NCBI GenBank assembly: GCA_903813345.2
Contig: CAIIXF020000002.1
Span: 9,323,555 to 9,387,554, forward strand
From: Owenia fusiformis
Taxonomy: Eukaryota; Annelida; Polychaeta; Sabellida; Oweniidae
Reading direction: 5' to 3'
DNA length: 64,000 bases
The position numbers were made by a program, and so were the translations under genes. Under the pieces are notes generated by a model, which saw only the letters and a program-made list of their open reading frames with translations, was not told where the DNA came from and did not search any database. Position 1 is the stretch's first letter. Each line of letters opens with the position of its first letter. Below, piece by piece: positions 1-12,121 of this stretch.

Positions 1-189
1 TATAACAACAATGTGTTAGCTTGTTCGTTATCTATCCATCAACGTCCTTTCCACACTTTTGCTCTTGCTTCGATTGATTCTCAGCTCCGCGAAGCATTTA
101 GCAGCAGACGACACTTCGTTTGGAGGATCGATTCCCAGAATCCTTTTTATCCGATGTCGACGGGTAATGGATATCTTGATCAAAGTTAA
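1..189 (+). CDS. Possible 3' terminal exon cut by the window edge
   Basis: Frame 1 is open from base 1 to a TAA at 187-189 and ends in residues ...NPFYPMSTGNGYLDQS. The stretch is visibly richer in G and C than its surroundings, as exons here tend to be. A second frame is also open for about 200 bases, so the reading is not decisive. No family is recognised and no splice acceptor can be seen because the upstream side is missing. Confidence 0.2.
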   Translation, partial: YNNNVLACSLSIHQRPFHTFALASIDSQLREAFSSRRHFVWRIDSQNPFYPMSTGNGYLDQS

Positions 190-487
190 TACTCAAAGAT
201 TAGAGAGTTTCAAATAAATAATTCCTAAGGGCTGGCTGACATATAATTGAAAGACAAATTGTTTCACTTCTGATCATAAAAGAGATCGTAAAACACGATT
301 GTCAACAAAATGTGAACAATTTTGACCATGCTATAAAAATCGTTGTATACGAACAGACTCTACCACATGGGGCAATAGGGGAGTTCCTGTGTTTCCAAAC
401 CTAAGTAGAGGAGTGTGTATTCGTATTGTTTATCAAATGAAATTAATTACAACTGACATTGTTGTTCCTCATCTTCACCGTCTCAAC

Positions 488-791
488 CAAGGAGTATTGG
501 CTCCTAGGATCGAAACTCGATAATTTCCAACAATGAAAACGTCGAATTGTCGTTATTTTCTGAAATTATAACCGACTATAAATTCAAAATAAACAGTTCA
601 AACATTCGAACAAATATTTCGATCATTTCTTGTGGGTTTTGGAATTTTTCGTTAGGAAATAAGACCAAATTTCACGATTCAAATGTTGAAGTGAACAAAA
701 TGACGGCTGTTTGAATTCGAATTTTGTATTACGACATGCCCATTTTTGGGACAGAATATCGATGTTGCACTCTGGGAGCCAATCCTCCTTG
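488..791 (-). mobile_element. 304-bp MITE, copy 1, with 8-bp target duplication
   Basis: Ends are CAAGGAGTATTGGCTCC and the inverted GGGAGCCAATCCTCCTTG. The direct repeat GTCTCAAC flanks it at 480-487 and 792-799. A second copy of exactly the same length lies inverted at 57567-57870. It has no coding capacity. An 8-9 bp target duplication suits a Mutator-like or hAT-like non-autonomous element. Confidence 0.85.
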
Positions 792-799
792 GTCTCAAC

Positions 800-3700
800 T
801 AAACGTTGTATCCACCGTGAGCTGCTATTTTATGGCATTGATTTTATGACATTGATAATGCACCATTGTAACTTATATGTGTAAATCTAAGTCGAGCAGA
901 AAATAGTTTACGCAGTAGAAAGAGCAATCAGACAATTAAAGTATCATAGTCTTGCACTTTCACTGCATACAAAGTTACAAACCCTCTTTAATTACAATTT
1001 AAGGTAAATTGCTCGTGCTTCAGTTGTTAGTGAATATATCGTTTTTTAGGGATTTTCAAGAGTGGATTCACCTCTTAGAATTTGCACTAGTCATTCCTAA
1101 TACTAGATAAGCGATTGATTCCAGCTTTAGCATTTATAAGGAAAGAAAGTTTTTATCTAAGGTGCCAATTACAGGCCGTTTTTGATGAGATATTTTAAGA
1201 TTAATGAATGCAAATAAAACTCATACCATAAACCAAAGAGGATGATTGGCAGCCATAATTTGATCAAACTCGATCTTCTGTCGTCTATCATGGAACAATT
1301 TGGTAATAATATTTCCCATTATGTTGAAGCCTGTCACAATCACAACCAAAGAAGTTGAAATATAACAATAATAAATACTCGTACACTTAAGGTGTTTTAT
1401 TTTCAAGAATGTTGTCAGATCACAACAACGGCCCTTTATAGCTTGGCCTATAACTATAATGTCATTGGGGGATTGACAAGCTCTTACGTTGGAGAGTTAA
1501 ATTTTTATTAAATAAATAGATTACATATAAAAAAGACGGGGTTACAAATGGTGCTGGGAGTTTACTGATATTTTTCGAAAAAATCGGATAACGGGTTTAA
1601 ACTGGTCCGTCGACAATTCTTTCCGTCTCATTGGATTACATTGAGGGCGTCGTCCACATTACAATGGAAAATCCTGTTTCGTTTAGTGTTTTAGAAATCA
1701 AAAGCTTATTCTCTTCTATTCCTTGACAATACAGCTTTCGTTTGGTATAATCCAAAATCGAAGTACTATCATCTTTGCACCTACTCGAAAAACCGAACCA
1801 AGTAAAAACCGGACCCTGCGCAGATTGCAGATTGGGTCTAAATTAATGGGCCTAAAAAGGCGTTATTATTATTCACAGCATAGTTTTCATTTTCGTATCA
1901 ATATGTGCTTCTCATGGGCATATTCAATAATACAATCGGAAAAGGTGGATTTCATTCCCACTCTTTTGTAGTGTTTTCTCTCTTACAAGGTCTTATGCTC
2001 ATGGTCTACCTTTCGGCAACTCGAAACCTCGAAAAGCGAATACTGAATATATGAAGACATGCGTAAAGCCTCACTAATATATTAAAGGCCCTGTGAAAAG
2101 TTTAAACCGCTTTTGGTATTGTAGTATATCCGATATTATCAACTTTTGCTTAGAATTTCACAAAGCTGTTTTTGAACAATTATTTCATCCAAAATAATGA
2201 ATTGTTGCTTTATTTTGAAAATTCAAGAATCACACGCATCCAATATTTTACTGTGTCTACACGTTATTCCATGGCGTTCAGCATATATCATACGCTAATT
2301 TGCACTGAAAAATAAATACAATTCGTTGAAAAATGAGCCACAATTATGTGCAAAATTAGTTCTGAAAAATTATTTAAACCCAAGATATCCAAAGGACTTT
2401 ACTTATTTTATAATCTGAACACGTGACTATTGTTACTCAGCTGGCGGAAAATTCATATAATCGAAAATTAAAAGGCAACTCATTTTTTCAAAACTTTTTC
2501 GAAATACATGTATGCTCCATATTGTTTTTTGGCAAACTTAAAATATTGTGAAGCCTTGCATGGGGCCTTTAACTAATAAACATCGGAGGTCACCTTACAT
2601 TGTGTACTTTCTTGAGATTGTGAATTATCATGTGTCTTTTTTCCTGAATTGATTTTCGTGATAAAACTGTTGTGTTAACATACACAATGTCTTTAAGCAA
2701 CGTTCCATTTACGTATGGAATTTCATCCTTTAGTCCTTTTAGCAAGATCGACATAGTTTTTGTACTACTAAACAATCATCTAAACCTTTGTCACCAAGAT
2801 TTGTCTTGGGATACTTTTTTCATTTATCTATACAGTATAGCGGAAGAGGATCGCCTCTCTAAGGCATTTTAAATATAATTTCGACCAAAAATTAAAAAAA
2901 ATGAATCTTATTTTTTCGAGATATTTGTATTCTTTAAAAGAGGAACTCAAAGCTTAAAAAAAGTTGAGTCAGATTTCCATATTCATTATTTGCGTTTTTG
3001 AACAAATATAATATATCGTATCGTTTCTTAGTAATCAGAGGGTCAGTCCCGGGGGTCAGTCTGGCCGGCTGGCTGGGTTGTTATATATTCCCGGAATGTT
3101 ATTGGGATCTGTAGCAGCGTTAGATGCAAACTTCCTTGTCGATATTCTCAAAAGTGACCGAGGGCTACATTGGCATGTTTACACGACAAGATTTTACTGT
3201 TATGATAAAGCAATTCTTTGTTGTTTAATATTGCTCTTAGCAACAATCAATCTCGTGTATCACAGAGTAGATAATATTGGCCATTGGGCAAAATGGTCGT
3301 ATTTTTAATTCTCTAATCGGGGTTATTGTTGAACTATTGTAAATATTTACGTAAAAATCCCTGTCACTGGACCAAAGCGCTGAGTTCGCCATCCTTAGGT
3401 TAAATTCGCTAAACAATTCGATATATATTAGGGACTCCATATAACTTCATAAAAATAGAGCCCCATTGGATGTATAGTAAAATGTCTGATGAAACGTAGT
3501 TATCAAAAACCTAGAAGAGTCATCGGGTCTAGAATATTTTATGTTTCTAAAATTAAAAACACAACGACTAAAATTTCGAAGAAAAGGTAAAAATCCAAAT
3601 ATGGTTTATTCAGATTCAATGCACTATGAAACAATAATGCCCGACTTTTGGATCGTTTGACCCAACATCCCAATGCATTACCTAACTAACCATAAAACCC

Positions 3701-3949
3701 ATACGTATCATGTGCATCATAGCATAACTTATTCATGCATGGAATTGAATAATGAATTATATGGTGGTAAAGGTGGGGTCTAAAAGGTCTATGGTAAATG
3801 TGAAATTCTCAAGATGGTCGAAACAGGAAGCACGTGGTTTTTACTATGTTTTGCATATTTTGTCCAATATGAATAGATTGAACACGATTTCAAGTAGGGA
3901 CTTCTGGTGGCCAAACTTATTTAGGTGGGTGTAGTATTGTCACAGGAGG
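800..3949. other. No gene seen; AT-rich DNA with one weak inverted-repeat pair
   Basis: No convincing reading frame or RNA gene is visible. TTAAAGGCCC near 2083 reappears inverted near 2565, suggesting an old MITE of about 490 bp, but only about 10 terminal bases match. A TTTATT at 3605-3610 reads as AATAAA on the minus strand, about 340 bases past the stop of the next gene, and could be its poly(A) signal. Confidence 0.4.
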
Positions 3950-5095
3950 CTATTCTTTTGTATCATCGAACTTAGCCATACATTTATTAGCCCACTGGAC
4001 CGTCCTTGACATCCGACCTGAACTCGACCTTGACCTATCGCAGGCACTGCTACCCCGACTGTATGTAGAGCCATCTATGTACAAATCTTTGAGGTATATT
4101 TCCCTAGGGCGATTGGCGTCCAATAAGATTTGATATTTAGATAGATCTCTCATTGGCTCTAGATTTTTCTCTTCATTAGGAACTATTTTTGATAAAATAC
4201 TACGCCCAATGTTGTTTGGTAAATCTGTCGTGCCTTGTTTTCTCAGATCCTTTGATCGGAGAGATTTATCTTTCAAAATATGACCTTCTTTAGATTTTGT
4301 ATCAGGCAAATCTCGATCCGTTAATTTTTGACGATTGAGCGATCTTAATGCGTACGATTTACACTTTGAGAGGCGAACACTTTTAGTTTCTTTCATAAGT
4401 ACACTCTGTTGGAAGCGAGATTCCTCCGATTGAGTTTTGATCTTATCAGGGACAGGACACGTAGTATTGAAGTCAATTTGATGTTCCACAAAATGTTTAA
4501 CGAGGTCTTGAATGTCATTTGATCCATTTTTGGCATTTACCGTAGGAAACATTGCATTATGCTGGTGATGAAGGTACACTGACGTCTTTGTTCTTTTGAC
4601 TTTATTGATCTTCTTTTGTTGGAGGACTTTATCAATACGTTCGGTTGGTGTGCTTTTGTCACGCGTTTGGTTATCCTCAAACTGTTTCGGCAAAGAGGTG
4701 AGTGTAAACGTTTTTGCATCCAATGGGAATGTTACTGAATAACGACGTTTTTGTTGGCGACCGTTAGTTGTAGATATTTCTTTTCGTGGTAATACCACTG
4801 CAGATTTAGCTCGAGGTGCCCCCATTAACTCTTTGGACCTCGCTTTAACCAAGCGCTCATTGTGAATAAATCGTTGCTCGATTAGTTTTTCTTCACGGTC
4901 CAACAACTTAATGCGGCGTTCCAATTTTGTTTCCATAGCGCGATTGGTCATAAATGCTCGCAATTCGTTATCACTGGTATGAGTCGATATGATACGTTTA
5001 ATCGCATCCTTTCTAGCTTCGAGTTGTTGTATATCAACTAAACTTTCATTTGCTTTGGCTGTTCCCGATTGCGATTCACCATCTTCAAATTCCAT
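3950..5095 (-). CDS. Uncharacterised basic protein, 381 residues, single exon
   Basis: A 381-codon uninterrupted frame is far longer than chance in DNA this AT-rich. It starts at the first ATG (5095) with an acidic N-terminus, MEFEDGESQ. Residues about 20-95 are dense in E, K, R, L and I and look like a charged helix or short coiled coil (for example LERRIKLLDREEKLIEQRF). The remainder is low-complexity, rich in K, R, S and T, with a serine/arginine-rich patch near residues 345-370. There is no signal peptide, membrane segment or catalytic motif. A minus-strand AATAAA at 3605-3610 may end the transcript. It could be a complete intronless gene or one large exon of a longer gene. I recognise no family; a structural, ciliary or nuclear role would be guesswork. 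Confidence 0.7.
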   Translation of the reverse strand: MEFEDGESQSGTAKANESLVDIQQLEARKDAIKRIISTHTSDNELRAFMTNRAMETKLERRIKLLDREEKLIEQRFIHNERLVKARSKELMGAPRAKSAVVLPRKEISTTNGRQQKRRYSVTFPLDAKTFTLTSLPKQFEDNQTRDKSTPTERIDKVLQQKKINKVKRTKTSVYLHHQHNAMFPTVNAKNGSNDIQDLVKHFVEHQIDFNTTCPVPDKIKTQSEESRFQQSVLMKETKSVRLSKCKSYALRSLNRQKLTDRDLPDTKSKEGHILKDKSLRSKDLRKQGTTDLPNNIGRSILSKIVPNEEKNLEPMRDLSKYQILLDANRPREIYLKDLYIDGSTYSRGSSACDRSRSSSGRMSRTVQWANKCMAKFDDTKE

Positions 5096-5720
5096 ATTTC
5101 TGCATGTCCAAGATGAGCTAGAATAAATGTTTTTCTGAAGGCCTTATCATCCAATTGCTACAGGATCTAATTCCAAAATCAGTTTTAACATATTCAACGT
5201 ACGTTCAATTCTAAGGGTACATTAACAATAGATATTTACTTGATTTCCGAGATTGTTTTGCATTTAATTTCAATCCAAATGACAAACAATGCTAAAAGTA
5301 ACATAATACCTTGTGTCACTTATGGTCATTTCCTCCGCTAACCTCAGTCCAGGATCTCTATTTCCGCCTCTAAACTTTTACAATAGTTAAAATATTTTTC
5401 GATCAAGGTTACGTGTATGAAAACAATGACTTTAAGTATTCACAAATTGTATTACACTTTAAGATATCACCCTTTAAATATTTTCACAGCGATCATAGAA
5501 TTACAAAGCAACTTTTTCCAATTCTCGAGGCAATTTTCTTTATTAATAAAGACCTATTCGCTTTGTTTGGCTAACGGACAAGCGACATTAAATATTGCTT
5601 TCTTAATTGTTTGCATAGCACTCTAAGAATGTAATTTTTCATTGTATACTACAAATCTGCTACCAATATATTTTTCATTTTTGGACACACGATTTCTTAT
5701 TTTCAAGGTGTAGAAACATA

Positions 5721-6262
5721 TTATCCCGTTCCCGGACTATGGTCCTGTACGGAGCCCATACATTTGCCTGTACGATTACAACATGGGAGAATTTTTTACT
5801 GATCTTACACTTCAGATACCTACTTCAATAGATTCCTTGGTAATTTAGCATTCTTTTCGTGTAGTTGAATCCACAATTGTCTGGGTTTATCGGCAGAACG
5901 AAGACATTTTCGTTTTTGATCGCAATATTTGCGTGTAACATTTAACCTTTTTCAACCGTCAAATTCTTATTGGTACTTCCGGGCTACATCCGGGACAGCC
6001 AAACGGGGGATTCCCCGTTTAAATCCAACCGCCATTTTGAAAAGTGATGGAATCTCTCTCGATGAAAAAGAGAAAATGTTCTCGTTCTACCGATATACCC
6101 AGACAATCGGCGGTTCCAATATATTAGAAGTTACATCTTGAGTTCTATAATGCATTGAGGTAGGTATCTTAAGTGTAAGGGGCGTAGATAATTCTCCCAA
6201 GTTGTAATCGTACAGGCAAATGAATGCGATCAGTGCAGGACTATAGTCCGGGAACGGGATAA
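5721..6262. mobile_element. 542-bp long-inverted-repeat MITE with 8-bp target duplication
   Basis: It starts TTATCCCGTTCCCGGACTAT and ends with the complement of nearly the same sequence. The arms run for at least 110 bp with scattered mismatches. GAAACATA flanks it at 5713-5720 and 6263-6270. Copy B of the duplication has a single GAAACATA near 38730 and no insert, so this is a genuine insertion. It does not code. The 8-bp duplication suits hAT, P or Mutator-like groups; the TTATCCCG terminus does not decide among them. Confidence 0.85.
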
Positions 6263-6270
6263 GAAACATA

Positions 6271-7014
6271 CCTCGACATAAAATCTTCATTCACCCTGCC
6301 AGTGATATTTATAATTTATTTACACCAGAAATACACTCCCATTCAAATATATGCAACTGGCAAAATAAACACTTGATTTTATTCGACCACGTGGAAAGGT
6401 GACGATATTTAATATTTGGCGATTCTAAAGTAAATAGATGCAATTATTTGTGTTATGAAACAAATAGCATTTATGATTAAAATCCAATTTTAATTCAAGA
6501 ATTAAAGTTGTCATTTCCGACCTTCAATTTTCAGTAAGGTGTGTCAGACTCTTTAGAAGAGTGTAAGTAACTAGAACTACTTATGTTTTTTCTTTTTTAC
6601 TTATGTTGAATATTAAAGCGACCTTACCTTATTGAAACTACCCAATTCTATTGTTTATACCATGAACTGGAAAATTAATTCGTTTTACAATTAACTTAAA
6701 CCGTTTACTTGAATTGTCCTTTGTAAAAGTTACAACCTTACATTTACAACAAAAATGATATCATTCTGTGTATACAATTAATGAAGTTTTATATTATTCG
6801 AAAGTATTTTCTTATTTTGTCAATTAGAATAATAAAAAAATATCGAAAGTCGAAGCCTCAAAAGAACGCAGGTCGAAATGTTCAAGAAGCTTCATTTCAT
6901 GATAATGAACTCCTTTGTTGTTAAAAGACAAGTCTCAGTTTGGAGAACGAAGTTCACATCAGTCTACTGGACCAATATTTTTTTTATGAAAATTGTAGAA
7001 ATGGCATCCAAATC
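6271..7014. other. Copy A-specific DNA without a gene
   Basis: Copy B jumps from the equivalent of 6275 to 7015 with only about 80 unrelated bases between. Either copy A gained or copy B lost about 740 bp. No inverted ends or reading frame explain it. Confidence 0.4.
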
Positions 7015-7499
7015 AAATCTCAAAACCGAGACTAGGCTTTTCATATTTGATCAGATATCCTGAGGGAAACATTGGCATAGTTTCTGAAAATTGTTTTATT
7101 ATTTGCTACCACTTTCATACCAACCGTACTTAGACAATACGAACTATTTTCTCTTTATGCGTATTATCCATTAACTTCATTGCCGATGTTAAATAAATAA
7201 AGAAACGTGAAACGAGTAAATATGCAATCCTTTGTGGGTTGCCACATCCGGTTATCATTTTATTACTTATATGATAAATAATTCACTGCCAAAGAACGTC
7301 ACTCAATCAATTTGTAGGACATTAATGCATTATGACCATATTAAACTACCCTGCATTCAGAGTCTAGTTATAAACTAGACGAAACTCTCTTTTAAGAAGT
7401 GAAGTCGAACGAATGTAAAAGGTAATATTTAACTAGTGCAGTCGTTGAAAAGAACTTCATTTGAAAGGTGTTCATCGCGAAGCATTATGGGTTGATATG

Positions 7500-8989
7500 C
7501 AGTGGCGTAGGAACAATGTACGCCAAAACGCCAGTGCGTAGTGTTGAAAAGTGAGAATAAAAAAGACTTTTTAATTTTCCTATGTTCTTTAGTCATATTT
7601 TCTCATTGTTTAAATTGTAAAAGTAATCTCGAGCACACTAGCCTAAAGAAATGTTTTGTGGATACCATATCATTATTGGTCTGTCTGGCAAATATCATTT
7701 AACAGATTGAATTCCCTTACCAACATGCTTTATTTCATGAAAATCGAGCCACTGTTGACTGTCTTATAAATACAATTTTGCCAAATATTCGTGAATCGCG
7801 TTCTCTTCACGAATTTGAGAGGAAAACTGTTTTTTTTTCAAAAACTACTTGATGAATACCTTTGACATTTTTTCTGCATTCCGTAATGCTTATGCTAACT
7901 ATGGTTTCATATAATTATAATGATGAACCTCTTTAAATTTAGATGTATATTTTTTTATTCTCCCCTACCCCAATTTTTCAATTTCACTATCGATTTATAT
8001 TCCGTTGCTATGCAAAATCATAGACACGAAATTATAGTTAAGTCAACAATTATCTATTTTCTTACTAAATCACTAATTGTTATTGGTAGTACTTTTTGAA
8101 ATATGGATGTTAAAGACAAAAACAACTTGAAAATGCTGATTATTCAATTACACGTTCCATTGATTTCAGTTCTAGAAAAGCGATAACCTAGTTTTTTTCA
8201 TTTGAAAAATAATAGATTCTTGTTTTATAACATTTTTTGGCATCCCTTAAGTCACGTTGACCTCGATTTGACCTTTGTGGTGGGTGTGTTTATTTGTTTC
8301 ATTGATCACGAATGCGTTTCTTTATATCAATTGATCAAACTAGTTTCTTTAATCTGTACGTATTGTATTGCACGGTACACGATGGAATCCGACAATACTA
8401 TATATCTTAATTCAATTATTCGAAAATGATTAAAAAATCTCTAATTGTTTTTTGGAAATTGGTGGTCTCAATCGCTCGAGACATTAGCAAAGTGAGAATG
8501 ATTTGTGTCGAGATTTAAAAGATAGGCTTTCCAAGGTGATTTTAAATGATGGAAATCATTCGAACATTTTAAAGCACATTAAAAAGGTATCGGGGATTTA
8601 AAGCTTGCATATGAAATCGAAACGCCAACCTATACGTATGACCAATCGTCCATACAACTGCATCGCTTAAGTATTTCCGTTCACATTTAGGTTGTGAATA
8701 TTGCAAGCTTAAATCTCTGTTACCATAAAATGACGTTTTACGAGCATAATGCCTTGGTCACATTTTCTCCGATTTTCACAACGGCGCCCGGCCGATTGAG
8801 TATTTTGTTCAAAATTGAATGCAATATTGAACAAAACACTCAATCGGCCGGGCGCCGGCCGATGGATCGGACCATATGTGACCCAGGCATAATATAGGCG
8901 TTTTGATATAGAATATTGACACAATTGTTTCATATTTTTTTGGCGGGACTTTTGGCGTAGTGTTGAATTTACACCTTCCTACGCCCCTG
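7500..8989 (+). mobile_element. 1.35-kb CAG..CTG element with a nested MITE
   Basis: Termini are CAGTGGCGTAGGAA on the left and the complement of CAGGGGCGTAGGAA on the right. GATATG flanks it at 7494-7499 and 8990-8995. Copy B has an uninterrupted GATATG at 39310-39315. Without the nested hairpin element (8750-8889 plus 3 bp) it is 1,347 bp. A sister copy lies inverted at 39611-40965. No transposase is visible. The TSD of 5-6 bp and CAG ends do not assign it firmly to a superfamily. Confidence 0.85.
8750..8889. mobile_element. 140-bp hairpin MITE, copy 1 (TAA target duplication)
   Basis: The element is almost wholly an inverted repeat: TGCCTTGGTCACATTTTCTC at the left and its approximate complement at the right, with an inner arm around CGGCCGATTGAGTATTTTGT. 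TAA flanks it at 8747-8749 and 8890-8892, and the sister transposon in copy B (39611-40965) has the uninterrupted site. A TWA three-base duplication is typical of PIF/Harbinger-type MITEs. Related copies lie at 11998, 15629 (half), 23119, 56202 and 58541. Confidence 0.85.
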
Positions 8990-9572
8990 GATATGGGTCT
9001 TCGTACACCCCTCTCCAAAGGCTTGGAAACACCCGACATCATCATCGGTCCATGTGGTACATATAAAGGCTTGTTCAAGTTTTAAAAGTGATGTCAGAAG
9101 AGTCTTTTGTCATTTATTTCCGACCTATTGAAAATCCGAAGGCTTTACCACGCTATGCAACGATAATAGTCAGAGTTACCAAACTCAAGAATATATAGTT
9201 ATGTTCAAGGGTAAATAGTTCGCTGCCCACGTATGTTCTATCACATATGTAATGACTAAATCATGGACATTTTATATGGACTGGCGTAATGGAATGGTGA
9301 TGGTCGATTACATTATGTTATTTTATTAAGCAATAAGCAATATCAGCTACAATGTCCAAATAACGTTACATAGATAAAAGCAGTAATTTTGTGATAAAAT
9401 GTAATCATATCTTTAAATTCAAGTTTGACATTACAGCATTATTTATTAATCAAATTAAAATATATATTTAGAATGAACATATTTATATAGAGAGTAAACT
9501 GATGAATATAATATACAAAAACACGTTTATTTCCCAAAAATCTAATTACTAAAATAGAGCTAAATATTAAAA

Positions 9573-9745
9573 GAAGAGGCTCGATAGAGAGAGCTTTTTA
9601 GATGAGTACAACTTTTTTATTTTCTACACGATCATTATGGAATTTTCAGACAATATCGGAGGTGTGATGAATTTATATATTCTAAAATATTATTGTTGAA
9701 TTATGAAAAACGCATTTTGTAGAACTTTTTTGGCGAAGCGATGAA
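9573..9745 (+). repeat. Left terminal inverted repeat of the 15.56-kb insertion
   Basis: The first 31 or so bases match the complement of 25103-25133 exactly. Shared blocks such as TATTCTAAAATATTATT and TTTTTGGCGAA continue to about 9745, then similarity fades. Confidence 0.75.
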
Positions 9746-11997
9746 ATTCCATCTTATATTTTGTACCGTTTTTCAGTGCATAAATAGAATGACTTAACGT
9801 TTTTTAAGCAGCAAAATAACATATATCGTAACCACATAATAAAGCAAAGTCTTATTTTCTGTAAAGAAATCGTGATTCGATTCATGAGAAGTATGTCTTA
9901 AAATTGATGAGAAAAATGGTTACATTTTTTCAATATTTTTGAGCGATCTCTTTAGTAGAATTTTACTTGTGTTAGATAGAGGTCGTCTCGCAAAACTATT
10001 ATGTGCAATTTTCTCTTAAAATTGATTATCTTTGGAAATGATTCACTCGACGAAAATTAGATGTCGTTGCCATGTCGTCTATGGATGGTCTATTTTTCTT
10101 AAATAATTCCAAGGCCGAGAGAAATACCCCGAACGTACCGCGTTCGTAATTTCAATGTTTTCTGCGTTCGGCCTTTTATCGTAAACTGTTCTATCATCAA
10201 TGAAAAAGAAGGGTGCGCGAACTTTGAATTTATTCAGTGTGGGGGTTACCCTTCCCCCTTTTGACATGAAGGCCAGAGCTGAATATGACAGCACATGTTA
10301 GTGAATGATTGGTAAGTGAAAACAATATCTATCTTTATAACGGAATATATTCCATATAGTTAAGTGGATTTCTGGTCACGAAACAAAGAAAAACTAGATA
10401 TAGTCTGATAGTAACAGTTCAAACAAAGCTTGTCCCCGTCTGTTTTGATTGTTTGACCGGGAAACCAATGGGGTCTTCTCATCTGCATAATCAAGTCACC
10501 TTATATCGCACTATTAGAGCTGGGTAACTGGTAAGCAGAAAACACAATCGCCGCTTCAAGTACATTTCACTGTTTTTTCTTGCGCTTTTTTCTTAGCTCT
10601 CATTTATGTATCATACGTTTAGTCAATCAATTTTTTGTAGCTAACGATTTGAACGGATTGCAATGAAATGACCTTTATGCGGTCTGGCTACGTACGGCCT
10701 GTTGATTTCTACGGGGACCGCAGAAATTAACAAATATTGTAACTCCGAGTTATAAAATCTACAGCTTCCCTTCACTGATATAATTGATCTGCGGTCTACT
10801 TACGGCCACTGTGCGACAAATGTGACTGGGGAGTAAATTGATCTGCGGTTGACGTAGTCGCCTTTCAAGTTAAGTATTGAGATTTCTATTCTAACCTTCA
10901 CTTAAGAAACATAACATTAACTAGGATGTGGCTCTGCGGCTGCTGCAGAAAAACCGAGTGTATTATTTACATACAATAATGTTATCGTATATACCATGTT
11001 GGTTGCCAAAATGTGGCTCTGCGGCCGAGTCGCCGCTGGACAATATACAAAAATGTTTATAATGGACAATTGGTAAGCTTTCTCGATAATGTAGTAATAA
11101 CAAATCTCATTTCAAAATTAAAAACTTTCCGACCACCTGTAAAACCTTTTCTATCTTTAGCATCACAAATTCATTAATGCCCATCATTATTCTGTTGAGA
11201 ACATGATGCTAAAAATCTTTGAAATCCTCAACAATTGAGGTTATAAGGAAAAAGGTTTGTCCGAAAATTTTTCATAAACATTTTAAGGACATAGACTTAG
11301 TTTATCTCGCCGCTTAGAGCCTAAGTGATCTTATTCACTAATACATACACCGTTCACTCAGTAATACTGCATTTACAATTACCGTTCTATTTTCATAACG
11401 TTAAACGACCAAATAGAAATCATTTTCTTGCTAATTCGTACTACGTGACTCAAACGCAATAAAATACATTTCTTGTATAGTGATAAGACCTGATACATTT
11501 CAATTTATTTTAGTATTCCCACGATTTGTTATGGGGTAATGACCATAGATGAATTTTATTTGTAATTATGATGGCTAGTTTTTAGTCGAGTTACAGCACT
11601 AGTTCTTCCATTGACTGACTTGTTTAAACTAACACTTCTCCCTACAATGTACAACAGTTTTTAATGCATGTAGGCATACACCCATTGCAAGCAGAAACAC
11701 CGCACTTCAATTTGTACTGCAGTAAGGGTCGAGCACATGTTGTAAAAGCTGCATACCGAATTTTCCCTCAAATATTTGTAAAAGTTGTTTCAATTTAAAG
11801 GCTGGATTTGAGATAAGGTATAAGCCTTGTGAGACGTGACCTATATATATCATACAGGAGTCGATTTAATATTTTACGCTCACACATATCTGACATAGCC
11901 TAACATGTTATAAATTGAGAGATTACAAAATATATGCAATTAGCATTTATATCACAGTTAGCTAGAACAACCATTTCGTGACAATTAGCCCACGTTA
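9746..11997. other. Interior of the large insertion; no gene seen
   Basis: AT-rich DNA with no frame above about 70 codons. A CTGCGG motif recurs several times between 10790 and 11030 (for example GTGGCTCTGCGGC near 10928 and 11012), suggesting decayed tandem copies, but no unit length can be fixed by eye. Confidence 0.35.
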
Positions 11998-12118
11998 TGG
12001 CTGGGTCACATAGGTGTCTGGCCGATTGAGTGTTTTGTTCAAAATTGTATTTGTTTGAAACAAAATACTCAATCGGCCGAGGGCCGACCGATGAATCGCA
12101 GCAAATATGAACCTGACA
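11998..12118. mobile_element. Hairpin MITE, copy 2 (TTA target duplication)
   Basis: It is a 121-bp member of the hairpin family with inner arms CTGGCCGATTGAGTGTTTTG and CAAAATACTCAATCGGCCG. TTA flanks it at 11995-11997 and 12119-12121. The outer arms have diverged. Confidence 0.75.
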
Positions 12119-12121
12119 TTA

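Larger units (their letters stand above)
5577..9572. repeat. Segmental duplication, copy A (left part)
   Basis: From about 5577 this DNA matches 38576 onward in the same orientation, interrupted by insertions in either copy. Matching blocks are 5577-5720 with 38576-38725, 7015-7499 with 38830-39315, 8990-9283 with 39316-39610, and 9288-9572 with about 40971-41250. It continues at 25134 after a 15.56-kb insertion. No gene is seen inside. Confidence 0.85.

Noticed and set aside
2083-2572. MITE with TTAAAGGCCC ends
   Set aside because: Only about 10 terminal bases match and no target duplication is clear.
3752-3934. 60-codon frame ending RDFWWPNLFRWV, reminiscent of Gypsy integrase
   Set aside because: Only a few residues agree, and no zinc-binding or catalytic motif surrounds them.
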